64,000 bases of DNA from NCBI RefSeq assembly GCF_018691265.1, contig NW_024881313.1:12476501-12540500 (forward strand), read 5' to 3'. How positions within the stretch are numbered: position 1 is the stretch's first letter; every line of letters begins with the position of its first letter. Of the stretch, positions 26,253 through 40,200 are shown in pieces. The notes under the pieces are model-generated. The model was not told where the DNA came from and ran no database searches. It saw nothing but the letters and a program-made list of their open reading frames with translations. Source of the stretch: Tyto alba. Taxonomy: Eukaryota > Chordata > Aves > Strigiformes > Tytonidae. The position numbers and the translations under genes were made by a program.

Positions 26253-29200
26253 CTGTAATTAGTATTAAAACAATTCATGTTATAATTTGACTGATTATAG
26301 CACCAGTCAATTAGTGTTAAGAGATGCTGCAATGTCCACCTTCAAAATAACTTTGTTCAGAAAGATAGAGCTCTGATTCCCCTGGGAAACCATGTGTCAA
26401 AGTAGTGAAGCAAGGTAGTGAGAAGCCAGTCATTAGTTAAAGTACTTGACCTTTTCATACAAATTCTTTTGCCTTGCTTTTATACTGTCTATATAAAAAG
26501 CCAGGTTAACAGCTGGTAAATCAGTGTAGTAACAAAGGTTTTGGTAAATCTCCATCCATTTATCTTGGCTGGAAATGTCTTTTTTACTGTTGTGTTGTTC
26601 ATAATAATACATTTCAGACATCAGTAAACTAACAAAAACTACCTCAGATATCTGAATTCATGAAAATAAAGAAACATGAGGCCATTTAAGTTTACCTACC
26701 AGTTTAAAGTCATAAATGCTTTGATTGACAATTTGAACAAAACTGTTTTCCCTTATAAGGCATGTAAAGAGTTTTTAGCAAAGAAAAAGTTCTCCCTGTT
26801 TGCTGACAGCTGAGGCTGCACTCATTATTAGTTAACAGAAATTTGATTTATTGAACAATGAGAGTTTCCTTATCCCATTATATAGCAGATGTCAGAATAT
26901 CCAAATCATGACTCCTCATATCTGAGAACTGTATTTTTTTTCCCTATAGATAAGTTCTCATTTTTGCCACTGAATATTTTTTTTCCCCACCACATCTGGC
27001 AACTGTACGTGTCTCTCATGCACATTGGAATCATCACACAGTTTATCTCATCAGTCGAAACAAATTTCTACACATCTGACCATAATTGACTGCAGTGTTC
27101 TCTGTTCTGTACACTTGCAAATGAAATGAATGTACTGTTCTGAAATCAAATTATAGGAATTCAACTTCTCAGCATGATGTTCTGCTTCACTCAAGTCTCA
27201 AGTTCAAAGTGTATGTATCTTGTTATTTCAGAAGGAGAGACATGTTAGGTAGCTCCATTATTTAGGTGAAACCAAATTACTTTGCAGCTTTCATGTAATT
27301 GTCTGAGCCTTATGCAACTGGGAACCTTTAAAATTGTGTTGAAGTGGAGGAGAAAGAGATAATAAAGAATCTCTCTTAAGCAAAAATACCAAAGATAAAA
27401 GTGTTATTAAGTTTATTCAAACCTGGTCTGCATCTCCCACGTTCTCTAAGTCTCCCTTAAGTTCATTAATTGCCTGATAAGCATAGGCAAACATTGATAT
27501 CAAAGTTAACATCAGGATACCTAAAAATTATCAAGATCATGAAAAGTCCAATAATTTTTATCCCTCATTCACAGCTCTGTTTTATTGACCCTATAGGCCA
27601 TCCAAAGAGATAGAGAAGATACCTGGGTGCACATAAACTGTAAGATACAGCTGAATTGATATCTACTTTCTTTTGATACCTAGGTGATTCACGTGGAATG
27701 AGGATACAACTATAAAAAAGAGGAGATGAACTAATGTTTGGAAGAATAAGGCTTCAAAAACCTAAAGTTAGGACAAGAAAAGACCCAAGACCTTCTGGAA
27801 GAAAATACTTTCATTCACTCCTCATTATATCATGGGTTAAAAAACCTCAAGGTCCAGTTCAGCTTTAACATAAACTGTTATACTACCCGAGCAAGTGCAT
27901 TCAGAGTAGAGCAGGCCAGTGGTGTCACCGATGGGCTGGAGCTACAACTGTGGTATCACATTGTTATTTTAATTACTAAGTATTTCTAGGGGAAATTAAG
28001 GCTCTAGGCCCTGTGATGTCATAAAATTCACAACTTTGGTTCCAGTACTTTCACATTTAGTTTAAAATTAAACACATGAAGAAAGTAATGATCTTTAAAA
28101 GCATAGCTAGAGGACAGGGGAAAATGGCAATGATGGGTTCATTTGAGTTAGTTTTGTAAGCAATGTAGTGGGTCCCCTTGACTAAATCACATGCAAGATT
28201 TAAGATTTTTATGTTGTTAGCTAAATAAAAGCAAACCAGTATATAAGTAACCATCTATCTCTGGCTTCTGCACTCACTATTTAAGTGCTAGGTGTCACAG
28301 CAGAAGTGATTCTTGGAGAAGGAAATCATCCAACAAAGAAGTGACTGTTGTATGTTTTTTGTTGTTTGATCTTTATCTCTAAGGAACATTGTTTGAGCTC
28401 TGTCTCTAAGGAAATGGTCACCACAGTCATTTGATAAAGGGTTAATGGAGGGAATGATTTTTACACTCAGAACCTATAGAATATTCCAAGTAGTTGTGAT
28501 CTTGTTTTCTGTTCATGTAACCTACCACAATCTGTAACATTTGAATATTTGAAACTGCTAGACATTTTTGCAGGTGGGCTTGGAAGAGCGCTAATTGGAG
28601 TCCAGTATTAACTGGAAGTGATAGAAGGAACAATTGTCTAGATTACTAATTCTGATGTTAATGACCCAGATGTTAGTGGTAGCTGCCAGCTGGTAACACA
28701 ATGGCCAAAAGCTCTGCATATGTAGTCTAATGCTAATGAGTAAATCATTTGACCACAGCTAACATTCTTGGTCTGTGTGACTTATGCCTTGCAACCTCAC
28801 TACTTCAGTCTATATCTTAGTCAAATTAAGTGTGGAGAAATTCTTAGTGGAGAAATTAATCTTAATGAAGAAAAAATTGATGCATTTTGGTTTTTCTGCT
28901 ATTCTGTGATTTTCACAGATCACCATTTTACGGTATGTTGCTCAGCATATTAAATTAAAAAAATCACTGTACATATATGCCAGCATATCTTTGCAATCTT
29001 ACTGTCTTGTATGCAAAAGAGATTTCCCAAACTTGTGTAGCTTTTCTCACTGTGTCTAATAATATTAGCTATTTATCACTTGAAAACAACAGAAGAAATA
29101 CTTTCTAATTTTCAGACAGTGTTCCATGAGACTGATATCTCCAGGTTATCTAGAAGGAATTATAGCTCATATATTCTGTCATTTCAGTTATATATGTCAA

Positions 29201-30028
29201 GCTTAGCAACTTCTGCATATTTTTGGATACATAGAATTCATTGTAAAAGTAATGGGAGACAAGAGTGCTTGACACTTTCTAGATATTCAGTGGCTCACAT
29301 ATCTGCACACTTATATGTGTCAATGAGTTTCACATTGGATCCTTAAGAATTGTTTTCAGTATATTCCATTTAGATTTTTTTACATATACTAGAATTTTTC
29401 AAATAATATATTTCATGAAGCAAAATGCATGCATGGGGAATCAGTTATAGAAATTATGACAAAATAGGAAGACAATCTCATATGTCAGAGATTCTCCCTT
29501 TTTATTTATCTAGTATCATTAGATGCAGATGGTCATGTGGTCAAAAGTGAAACATATGATAATAGACAATAAAAGAAAGACCAAAAACAATAATGGAGGG
29601 GAAAAGATGCAATGTAGACAGGCTACCATAAACTTCTGAGGACTTTGAAAGGGCACTGTTTCTTTCCAAGCAACAATTTTGGTAGAAGCTGTAGCAGCAT
29701 GCAGGTATTGAATTAAACTGCAAATTATACTTAAAGGTATTAAGGTTATGCTTCAGACTTACAATGCAGATTATATATCATAATCACTTTTTCTTTGTAC
29801 AATGCGGTACATTGTAACTCAACAGATGAAGCATAATATGGATTCTAAATTATGATTACTTAAAAGTCTAAAAGAAAAAAAATAAACAAACTGTCTTAAA
29901 CTTAGGTAGCAGACCGAAATAAATGTAACTCAACAAATACTGCCTGACTAATGCTAATGTCTGTAGTTAGAAGAATAACCAATGAAAATACCACATATCA
30001 CCATATAATTACATTCTTCCTGAGAAGT
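26253..30028. other. AT-rich noncoding stretch, no gene seen
   Basis: Frames of up to 88 codons (29080-29346 plus), none recognisable. A small tandem duplication of TGGAGAAATT lies near 28832-28856. No transposon is recognised before the LTR at 30029. Confidence 0.6.
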
Positions 30029-30605
30029 TGTGATTTAACCTGGGTGGGCATCTCAGCTCCATACAACTGCTTGCTCACTCCTCCCCAGCAGGATGGGGAG
30101 AGAATTGGAAGGGTTAAAGTGTGAAAACATGTGTTGTGATAAAGACAGGTTAAAGCAAAAGCCTCATGCACGAGTAAAGCAAAATAAGGAATTCATTCAC
30201 CACATCCCATCAGCAGGAGATGTTCAGTCATTCCCAGGAAAGCAGGGCTCCATCATGCGTAACAGTTACCTGGGAAAACAAATGCCATCACCCTAAATAT
30301 CTCCTTCCTCCTTCATCCTCCATCTTTTATTGCTGAGGATGACATCATATCTTACAGAATATACCTTAGGTCAGTTGGGGTCAGCTGTCCCAGCTGTGTC
30401 CCCTCCCATTTTCTTGTGCACCCCTAGCCTGCTCACTAGCAGAGCAGTCTGAGAAGCAGAAAAGGCCTTGATGCTGTGTGACCACTGGTCAGCAATAACT
30501 GAAAAATCCCTGTGTTACAAGACTGTTTTTAGCTCAAATCCAAAACATAGTCCCATACAAGCTACTGTGAAGAGAAGTACTTCCATCCCAGCCAAAATCA
30601 GTACA
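30029..30605 (+). mobile_element. solo LTR of an avian endogenous retrovirus, plus strand
   Basis: It begins TGTGATTTAACCTGGG and ends CCCAGCCAAAATCAGTACA, matching the TG...CA ends of this LTR family. Internal landmarks are CTTGCTCACTCCTCCCC, GATGGGGAGAGAATTGG, GTCAGCTGTCCCAGCTGTG, TTTTCTTGTGCACCCCTAG, CAGCAATAACTG and ATCCAAAACATAG. The A/T triplet tract and part of the centre have diverged or been replaced (about 30120-30290). The flanks GAAGT (30024-30028) and GAATT (30606-30610) agree at four of five positions, consistent with a 5-bp target duplication and with an ERVL-type integrase. No internal retroviral genes are present. Confidence 0.88.
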
Positions 30606-33600
30606 GAATTCTACACCTAGTAGACTACACATAGTATATTTTCATATACTTGCATTTCAACTATGCCTGCAAGTAACCAGGGTTGAATCCAGTTCTATAT
30701 TAGCATTATGTGGGAGACTGAATAAACAAAACCATACTATGCATTAGAGAAACATGAGCACACAATCCTCCAATTTCAGGTCTGCTTTCCACATAGTATC
30801 CTGTGGTAACAACTCAGAGATATCTGGCTTAGATATATAGAAAAGAGATAGTATGTACTGTGGCTCATCTTGAGTGACTCATGTTAACTAGATGGGCTGT
30901 CTTCTATGGTGCTTGGCCAGCTAGCTCTTTCCAAGAAGATTTTACAACCTACAAATATTCACAAGCAAAGATCTACCAGATATTTCTACAAAGAAATTAG
31001 TTTTCTTGTCTGCTTGGCAATTTATGTTTTTCATGTTACTTAGAAGGACTTATTTGCTACCACTTGTTTTTTTTTTTTGTTTTTTTTTTTTTTTTAGAAA
31101 AAAAGATTTGATCAAATCTGACCAATAGTTTAGTTAAAATGCAGAAGAGGAAGTAAGAAAAGACTAGACAAACACAAAGCTTGTATTCTTATGAAATCAA
31201 ACTGAAAATATGTGAAAAATCATTGGAATTGATGTTCTCATAGTTCTCTAAAGATTGTCTAAAAATGGTTGTTCTACCAGCTTGGATGTTGCATATCTCA
31301 ACAGAATAATGATTCTTTGCATGGGGTTTGCTTCATTCAATAGAACTTGAGCCTCACATACTATGGCAGGGTATAATGGACCTTTGTATTTGCCACTTTA
31401 TCTTGGTACTAAGACAGCAGTGCATAACTACACATAAGAGAAACCACATGTGTACTCACAGTGGTCAAAACTAGGAGTTTGGTATTTCGGACCATCTGTA
31501 GCTGGAACTGGCAGACCTCAAGAAGAATATTTAGTACATTGTAATGAGCTATAATATGCTAAGTGAGCAGGAAAATCTGAATATATGAGTAATATGCTGA
31601 ACAGATGTTGAAAGAGAGGGTTGTCTTGTAACCAATATGTTTCTGGGGGGAAAAAAAAAAAATGCAATCACATTTAAACAGCTGGTCTCAGCTCATAAAA
31701 GGGACAAATAAGTGACAAAATGCTGTGTTACAGCTCTTCAACTTCTTAGCACCCTGCAGGATCCAAAGTTAGATTTTGAGGTTCCTCCATGTCTAGGAAG
31801 TAAACCACTTTAGACTGAGAACGTCATATACTAGGAGGACAGAAGGAATCTCCATAAGCTGCCTTATAAGAAATGCTGAAGAAAGAATAAGCATTAACTT
31901 CACTCCACAAAAGCATTACCAGCATTTGGTTAAAAAAGAGCTGAAATTCTACCTCTACTTGTGAATCATAGCTGTAGATGGTCTCTGCATGACACTCTTT
32001 AGAAAGTGAATTTGTGAAAGAGATGTTTTTCTGCTTTTCTTTCTCCCTTTAATCAAGTGTTCATAGAATGATCCTGAAGTGGATATGACTTCAACTCAGG
32101 CTTTTTCCCAATCTTAGAAATTTGGTTTGTGAGGTTTTGACAGAAACCATGAAATTACAGTAGTTAACATATTGACATTCACTGGCATTAATATGTGGTT
32201 TGTTTAATCCTTAGAAACAGAAGACCAAATCATCTAACCTCCCAATAAACTATTCTAACTAGTCAGCTATTGAATCACATTCTGCTCCTGCATGGCTTTT
32301 GTTTAAATGCAGATGTTGTTGCCATACCTTGCTTCCTGGCAACATCATACTACCGAATTCCTTAATGGTTGAGAGATTGCCAACAATGAAGCATGAAAGA
32401 ATTCTACAGGATATGTCACCATACATTAGACCTATCTTCTGCAAAGCTTAAAGGAAGCAACTGCTTTCTTCTTGATCTTTCTTTTATTTAAATCTTTTGG
32501 GGGCATTTACTCTGAAAAGACTAAAAAAGAAGAACATGCTAGAAAAAGATCACCCTGAGCTGTTGAGATCCATTTGTAGTGTGATCTAACATTGTATATC
32601 ATCAGTTTCATCCCTCACTGTCTTTGGTCTAGTGCAAAATTTTGCATCTGTCATAAAAAGGCTGAGACATGTATGACATTCAAAAATGAAATTATACGAA
32701 GCATGTCCTGTACCAATTTAGGCTGAAATTGACCCAGCAGTTAACTCAGCCTGTGAGATAAAATGGAGGACACAATGAGAACTCATGCCCCTCTAAGAAA
32801 CAGAACAGTGATTTGACACTCCACGTATGGACAGAATCTTTATTTTACCAACTATATTGTGAACTGTGTTTGGAGGTGAGAGGGCAGCATTAAGCTCTGA
32901 CTGTAAAAAGATAAGTGACAGATTCTAACCTTAACTTTTAAAGTCCATTTTATGTCACACACTTAATATTGCATCAGCTTAGTTTAAAAATAAAAAAGAG
33001 TTAGTCTGGAATAAGGAGTGACTGTCTAGCCTATTATTCTGCCTGAGTCACAGTCTTGTCAATTCCTTTCAGCACTACTGGCTCCATGAAGAAGGGGCAT
33101 GTATGGCAAAACACAGCACTTTTTTGGTTCCTTTTCCACGCATCCCTGATTTCCCATCAAATATTCTTTGCGCCTCCATAATCTGACTGTATATTTAATT
33201 GAAAAAGAAAACCTTTGAGGAAGAACATTTTCAGATTTAAAGTAAGAGGAAAGAGTTATTTCAAATTCAAATCCACTTACATTTATGCATTAATTTTCTT
33301 TGTCTTTAGTTTCTGTTATCACAATTGCTTTTCATTTGCCCACTGCTAAGTATTATTCCTGAATTAAAAAGACTTAAATAAAAGGAACTCTTAATAAAAT
33401 ATTTGCTCTTTTCCTCTCCTAAGGAGTGACTTCTAACAAACATATAATTTTTTTGGTAGTAGTTAATAAAGCAGAGTGGATAAGAATACTTTTTCTAATA
33501 TTTTTTTTTTTTAATAAAAATTTGACACATACACACACACAAAAATAGATGTCTGTATCAGTTTGAACTGTTACTTTTACAAGATTTTGGAAAGTGATGG

Positions 33601-35840
33601 GAATTCAGTTTGCTTTTCGTGATGTATATTCCCTTATGTGTTTTAACTTACACCATTAAACAAAATGCTTCTATCTGTAGTATTTCATCTGTAGACACAT
33701 AGCTTCAACTTTCTTATGCATGCAGAAAAATTGTTGCCCTGGAATTGAAACCTTACCCTGAAGACATAGGTTTGCATATCTGACAGATGAAACTGGAGAA
33801 TCCTGTGGAAAGGATAACAGGCAATACTAACTTCAATAACAAGGGTCACGAGCAGTAGTGAAACACTACTGGTGCTGAAGTAGCCTGATTTTGTATAGAT
33901 TTGAGTCTTCTGTCACTTAGATTTCCTCTTTATTTTTAATAGCAGTATAGAAGGCATTTATTCTGAGAATAATTGATAACTACTGACCAAATCATGGCTG
34001 CCAAGTTGAATATTTACCAGAAGAGTTTTGATGACTGTACTTCAGTAAGAAGATGAATTTTGATCTTTGTGTCAGCCCAGTTGACAGAACTTTTGAGATA
34101 ATTTAATTAGTTTTGTCATTTCTTTTCCATTTTCAAATTTAATTGAAACTAGTTACTATGTTCAGAGGTGGATAGAGAGGAAAGGGGTCACAGATAGACA
34201 ATAAAGAGACAGTTTCCTCTAAGAAACTGTACTTCTAATGTTCAACAACTTTTGCTGAGCCCAAGTTCATCTGCTTTGTGCAACAGATGTTATTATCTTA
34301 TGTGCATATCAACTTACCACTTTACAAATCTTGCATTTTAAGTACTGGAGAAATACTTTGACCTAAAAGCAAACCCCCTGTTCTTCCATGTGATTTAGTG
34401 AAGTACCTATCCAGAACAAAGGTTGTATTACAGCTATAAGCTGTAAGGCAGTATGATGCAGTACAGGCTTACAGGAGAAATACAAAGGTGCAGAAGACGG
34501 CTCAACCATTTATCTACCATAGTGCACTTGTTGTTTCTCAGGTCTGAGAAACAAAAAGACAGTGAAGGAGGTCAGGGCTGGACTAGCAACATAAGTTTTC
34601 AATTTTGTGTCAGGACAGTCCTGGTCAAGGTCTGAAAACTGTGTTGAGAGGTCACTTCTCTCTGTGTTACCCTTTTCAAAGACAAATGCAATCATACTTT
34701 TCTAGAGTAATGTCTAATAAATTTTCATGCTCAGATTTACAAGTGGTTTTCAATTGAAGCTCATGTCATGACTTCATAACCTTTTTGTGTATCTAGTATA
34801 AAGCATAACTGGAAAAGCATTAAGTTATTTTTTTTTCTGTAGTATTCTATAATATTTAAGAACATTTAATTGTGCCCAGACCTGAGCAGAAGCACAAAAG
34901 AAAGATAGAGATGATGTTCCCCTAGGAGAAAACTTGTAAGCTGTATTTCTGGACAATCCATTGAATCTAGTGAGCCAAAAACTTCTTTGACAGTAAAGAG
35001 GTGGAATTAGCAACTTTCATAATTCAGAGTGAAAGTGGCCACTTGCTCAGTAGGAGCTTTCTGAGTGTTCATGTATATGTGTATGAAATATACATGTACA
35101 TATATATTTACATATACATACACACACACATATATATATGCAATGATTTCAGACATACACATACACATAGATACTATGCACTAGTTTATTTTAGAATGAC
35201 AGAAAATTATCAATGTGTGCATTAAATATGCAATTTATAATTTTTCAGGTAAATCTAAATAAGATCAAGTGGAAGGAAATTCTGCAAGGTTTACTGCTGA
35301 TCATGAGGTAACCTCATGGTTGGGGCAGATGAGACTATGATCTTTTTAAAACATGATTTTGATTTAGCTAGTGTCCTCTGGTAAACAAGGAAGGAAGGAC
35401 ATAAAACAAGGATCCGATAACAAGGAAATGGTCAGGCTTGAAAGCAAATATTGACAAATAAAGTAAGTAATGACATTCCAGGTACCTGCATATAACATAA
35501 TTATTTTTGGGAAAATATGAAAAACATGAGTGTCATTTAGTTGCACTATTTAATAACTAACCCCATAGATAACCACAGAAACTTCTTTTGGAGACCATTT
35601 TTAAGAGAGTCCCTCTCCATCTGGTTGAAATATCTGGGGAAAAAAGTAATCTTTCACTCTCCTTAAGGGCCAGAGAATAGCAGCATTTAGTAGGAGCTCT
35701 CAGAGGAAAAATGACCTTGGGGCATTTCCTTGCATGATGTTCCTAATACATAATTAAGATTTAACATTTCACATACAGATTTGCTTTTTTTTTTTTAACC
35801 ATCAAATGTGTTTTATTTGTATACATTTCCCTAGTTCCTT
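30606..35840. other. AT-rich noncoding stretch, no gene seen
   Basis: Open frames stay below 75 codons and show no domains. Simple sequence includes a T-rich run at 31067-31095, an A run near 31650-31662, short CA near 33531-33541, and an AT/CA microsatellite at 35071-35140. The 24-bp word shared with 2663-2686 lies at 30644-30667, just outside the LTR. Confidence 0.6.
35071..35140 (+). repeat. mixed (AT)n/(CA)n microsatellite
   Basis: Interrupted runs of AT, GT, CA and ACAT. They produce a spurious open frame of alternating Tyr, Ile and His codons on the plus strand at 35001-35225. Confidence 0.85.
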
Positions 35841-36140
35841 TTCAAATCAATTTCAGTTAATTCTTACCCATTTACATCATAAGTGTAATTACATCTAATT
35901 GCCTGTTTTAGTATAAATACTTCTCACTGCATAATTAGAATGTGATTATGACTCTAGTATATGATGTATAATCACATCATTACAATTTTTGATGATGTCA
36001 CAAGAATTCCTAGAAACTCAAAATTTATTACACTTTAATTACGTGTTTTAAGTGACACTGCAGTAAGGCCTATTCCGAGTCCTCTTAACCAATTTATCAG
36101 GTTAATTTCTATTCAGGATGCTATGCAGATTATTTATGCC
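35841..36140. promoter_or_regulatory. possible conserved noncoding element
   Basis: The block has a concentration of factor-type sites: GTAATTACATCTAATTGCC at 35885-35903, CATAATTAG near 35930, a CRE-like TGATGTCAC at 35994-36002 and TTTAATTACGTG near 36035-36046. A 10-bp perfect inverted repeat pairs ATGTGATTAT (35940-35949) with ATAATCACAT (35968-35977). There is no open frame or repeat homology. Dense TAAT cores with a CRE resemble developmental enhancers, but this is inference from composition alone. Confidence 0.25.
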
Positions 36141-37013
36141 TTCCTTAAAGGTGAGATGGTAAAACGTAAAGTTTCCAGAAAAATATATATGGAGAAAATA
36201 AACATACTTTTGACTGCAAGCAGTGATGAAAAATCAGATGATAGGCATGGAAGCATCTAGCTGTGAGTTTCAAAACATATTATGTTAGTACATTCCAATG
36301 AATTTTTTTTAAATCACACATTACAGCTCTAGATTCAGCCTTGAACAAGAAATGAAGAAAAATGTTTAATATAGTAATAGTGTAGTGACTTAGTTCCTAC
36401 CCAATTCCTTAATCTTTTGCAAAAGAAAGCTGAATATAACCTTAAGTGTTATAGCTATTAATTATATATAATAGAAGAAAAAATCTTATGCATCAGACAA
36501 CCTCTGAATAGATACAGTCATGACTGAGTTAGCAATTGGCAAATATATACATCAGGTCAGGCTAACTCTGTGAAGGGAAGTCCATTTCTCTAGTCCACCT
36601 GTCTTTCCAAGTAATTAAAGAGACAATATATACAGGAGTCTATTTATGATAGAGTTTTGAGATCTATCCCACTGGAGCTTTGAGTAGCTTACACCTTATT
36701 TATTTGTAAAAGATGTTTCACAATTGTGCATGTGGTTGCTATGGCTGAAAAATATCTATGCAGGAATAGGAGGTGTGGATGAAGGAAGAAACATGGGCTA
36801 GTTCACTTGCCACACACCTCAAGAGCTCATTTCAGGCCCTAATACTGAAGTAAAAATGAAACAATGGCAGCAAAACCAGATTGTCAGTACACATGTTCAT
36901 GTAGGTTGGGACGAAGAATTTCTCAGCAACCTGTTGAAGATGGATTCCTAAGTATTCTTCGTGTTCGTGAAATTCTCTCATCTTAACATTTAAAAGTATT
37001 AAGTCCAGCTGGT
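36141..37013. other. AT-rich spacer, nothing recognised
   Basis: No gene or repeat recognised. There are a few AT dinucleotide patches (near 36461-36475) and nothing else. Confidence 0.55.
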
Positions 37014-37263
37014 AACTTGTTACCAGTGGCTTTCCTCAGAAGTCAATACTGAGGCCGATACCGTTTAGCAATCCCATTAACAAGCTGGATGGTGGGATGG
37101 AATTCACCCTTGGCAAATTCACAGGTGATACCAGACTGGGAGAGAGGCTGACACTTCGGAGGGTAGGTCTGCTGTTCAGGAAGACTTTATCAGGCTGGAG
37201 AAGTGAGGCAACAGAAACCTCATGAAGTTCAACAAAGGCAGTCAGAAAGTCCTGCACCTGCCC
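37014..37263 (+). mobile_element. CR1 internal fragment (reverse transcriptase palm region), plus strand
   Basis: The plus strand matches about 250 bp of the CR1 ORF2 reverse-transcriptase region in order: a VTSGxPQxS-type block at the left end, then a block corresponding to the catalytic FADD motif, then the MRFNKAK-type block at the right. Here the FADD position reads FTGD, losing the first catalytic aspartate of the pair, and several other changes are visible. The right part runs into a stop in the main frame (near 37223) and has at least one frame change. Both ends are truncated, with no CR1 tail nearby, so this is an isolated internal piece, perhaps cut by later deletion. Confidence 0.85.
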
Positions 37264-40200
37264 TAAATGCGAGGTTCAGATAACTAGATGGAATAACTAG
37301 CTTTTGGTTTTTTATTAGTTGGACTAGGTAATATGCACTAGCTCCTGTCTCACATAATATGTACACCTAGGGGGCTGTTTCATGCCCTCAAGGAAAATAT
37401 TTTTATTCCTCCATAATACTTTCTAAATTCTTAAAGGTTGTATACATTTCAGACCAGTCCTAAGGGTCAAATGAGAATTAAGAAAACCATTACAGACTGC
37501 TGAGCAAGCGTTCATTGCCTGTCAAAAATGAGTCTTTCAGTTTGAGCAAATACAGAAAGATCTGCCCTCATACACTAACCCTCTGCATTGAGAATGTTGA
37601 TCTATGCTTATTCCTATATGACTCATTATATGTAAATGTGGGAAAAGGATATGTAGCTCAACAACGGAGTGGAATACTGTTAATTATAGTTGGAGCTGTT
37701 AGGAACACATATAATTAAAACTGACTGACACTTCCCATTACAAAATCTTGTATTAGGTTGCTTAGATCTTCATCAAGGTTTGATCATATATGTTGAAATT
37801 TGTTGTGACAGGTGTTTGTCTCAGGCTTATTTTTTCCTCTTTTTTTTTTAAAGCTCTGTGATGGGTCAATTGTTTCCAAATACAAGACTAGGGAGATCAT
37901 ATCAGAATAAGTCTCACAAGTCTATAGTTAGGAAAATCTACTGCCTTTTTTGTGGAATGTACTTGATAGAACTGTAAAGGATGAACCATCCAGTTGTCTT
38001 AAAGATGTCTAAATCTGAATAACTCCTAGGTCCTTAAAAATTTCAGTCTGAGTATTTGTATAGATAACTGCTACACTTAGGCAGCCGAAGTCTCTGAGAG
38101 CTCTTTCCGGGCTGAATCTGCAACATCTTTTTACGACTCCCATGCACCGATATCCCAAGCACTCTCTGCATTTTACATGTTCTTATCTGTGCCAAGCTGA
38201 TGGAATATTCAGGTGTGTTCAACTGATATTAGACAACATAGAGTTTTATGTCAAAATCAGACTCAAAGTTTCAGCTCTTGAAATCAATATTATCAAAAGT
38301 TCTAAGCTATAAGTGCTATAACCTTCATTCAACTGCTCCAAAAAGATGTTTTGGTTTTGGTCCCAGGTTTACCCACATCTGCTTAACTTCTATTAATTGT
38401 GCTTTGAAATAAAGCATTTTTGGAGATTTGAAATGCAGAGAGGAATCTATAATTTCAGTGCAAACATGCTCTAGTCCTTAAAGATCTAAATATACCTGGC
38501 ATTTTTTGTCATCTTAACAGCTCTTAGTTTCCTTATAGATGAAGCATGGCACAAGATACAAAACTTGAAAAATTATGTGATCTCCAGGAAATGTTTTCTG
38601 CAGACTTCCAAACAGCTGGATCTATTGTAAGACCTAGGAACTCTGGTGGATTTTGTATTTTATATAGTGAGACACAAAGTTGCCTCTCTTTTCAGCTGGA
38701 GTTTTTACAGAGCTGAAGTATCTCAAAGTACTTTTTCCTGTACCCTCTAAGTCTATTTGTATGGTGTCTTGCTGCATTCTCACAGCTTGTAGCTTTTCAT
38801 TGCTCATTTCAAATGACACCTCAAGTTTTACCATTTAAGTGGGGGGAAGGAAAAACTCGACCTTTGGCTCTAATGCATAGAGTACAGCTGGAACAGTATT
38901 CAAAAGAACCTCCTCTACCCTTTGGGGTCTGTATGTTTCTTTTGATTTATTGAACTGTTGTGACAATGTAATGAATTTCTGTCCAAGAAATGCCACAGCC
39001 ATCAGCATGGTTATCTGAGAATCCTACAATGTATGAGCAGTGTTGGTGTGTCTCCCATTATTGTTCAATCTTCTAAGGCAGAAAATGATGAAAATTATGA
39101 GACTATTGCTTCCAGAGACAGGGAGAATTATGATGAAAGCTGTAAGTATTTTGTTTAATAAGAGAAAAATAAATCAAAACTTAAAAAAACAAAACAACCA
39201 TCTTGGTTGTGAAAAACATCTCATAGTAATTTAAATGTCACCATTTGATGACATCTAGCTAGTCATTATGGACACCTTCACTTCCTTAACATTTTTTTCA
39301 ACTCTTCATATAGTTCTTTTATCCTTCCTAATTAACCTGTACCAATGGCATATTTCTTCTTTATTCTAAATATTTTTTTTTAAATACTGAATACAAATTA
39401 TTGTTCTTTTAAACCCTGCTCTCCAATCTTCTGAAACACATGCCAGCTCCTTTTTTTTCCCAGAAGTGTACTCTGAAGGATGGTGTAGGTGCAATAGCAA
39501 CTGGATACAAAGAAATCTTGAAGAAACTTTAGCCAAAGAGTAAGAGAAAGTTTATAATAAACAGAGCAATGGTATTCTAATTCTGCCAGAACCTGAAGCA
39601 GTGGAAACAGTTTGTCTAGTTTTATTGGGGAGCTTTTTACATTCATGATGAAGTGGCTACTACTCATGAGGTCCTTTTAAGTCCTATGTTCCTATGAAAC
39701 AAAATAAAAGTAAATACTTTAAAATGTTCCTGAAAATGAGATTTCAAACAGTTTTAGATTAGTAAAAAAATTAATGTATATAAACTGGAAAAACATACTC
39801 TGATTTTGAGAAACGTAAATAAGTTTTAATAGTATGTTATGTTTATTTTTTCTTTAAACAAAATGTTTTGATCCTAAATTTAAAATTTGAAAATGCTATA
39901 TTTAACATAATATAGCAAAATATTTTGCTTCTGAATAATCAGTATTTTCTCAGTAGCTTTCATTACCATTGTTTCCATTCAGGCCCAAATTCAATTGGTG
40001 AATACTGAGATATTAACACTTCTCACTGAAGGAAGACCTAATTGGGATCGTGTAAAGTTGATGCAGTGACAAGAATGAAGGGTTTAATAGCTTATTTTAT
40101 GGCTTCTCCATCATGTGTTGTTGTGCAAGCTCATATCAGAATTAAAGCAATATTTATGCGTTTTTTTTTTTCTGGGGAGATTTTTCCTTTGTCTTAAGTA

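Noticed and set aside
28832..28856. TGGAGAAATT repeated twice
   Set aside because: Too short to distinguish from slippage or chance; no wider repeat structure.
35001..35225. 74-codon frame with alternating Tyr/Ile/His
   Set aside because: Translation of an AT/CA microsatellite.
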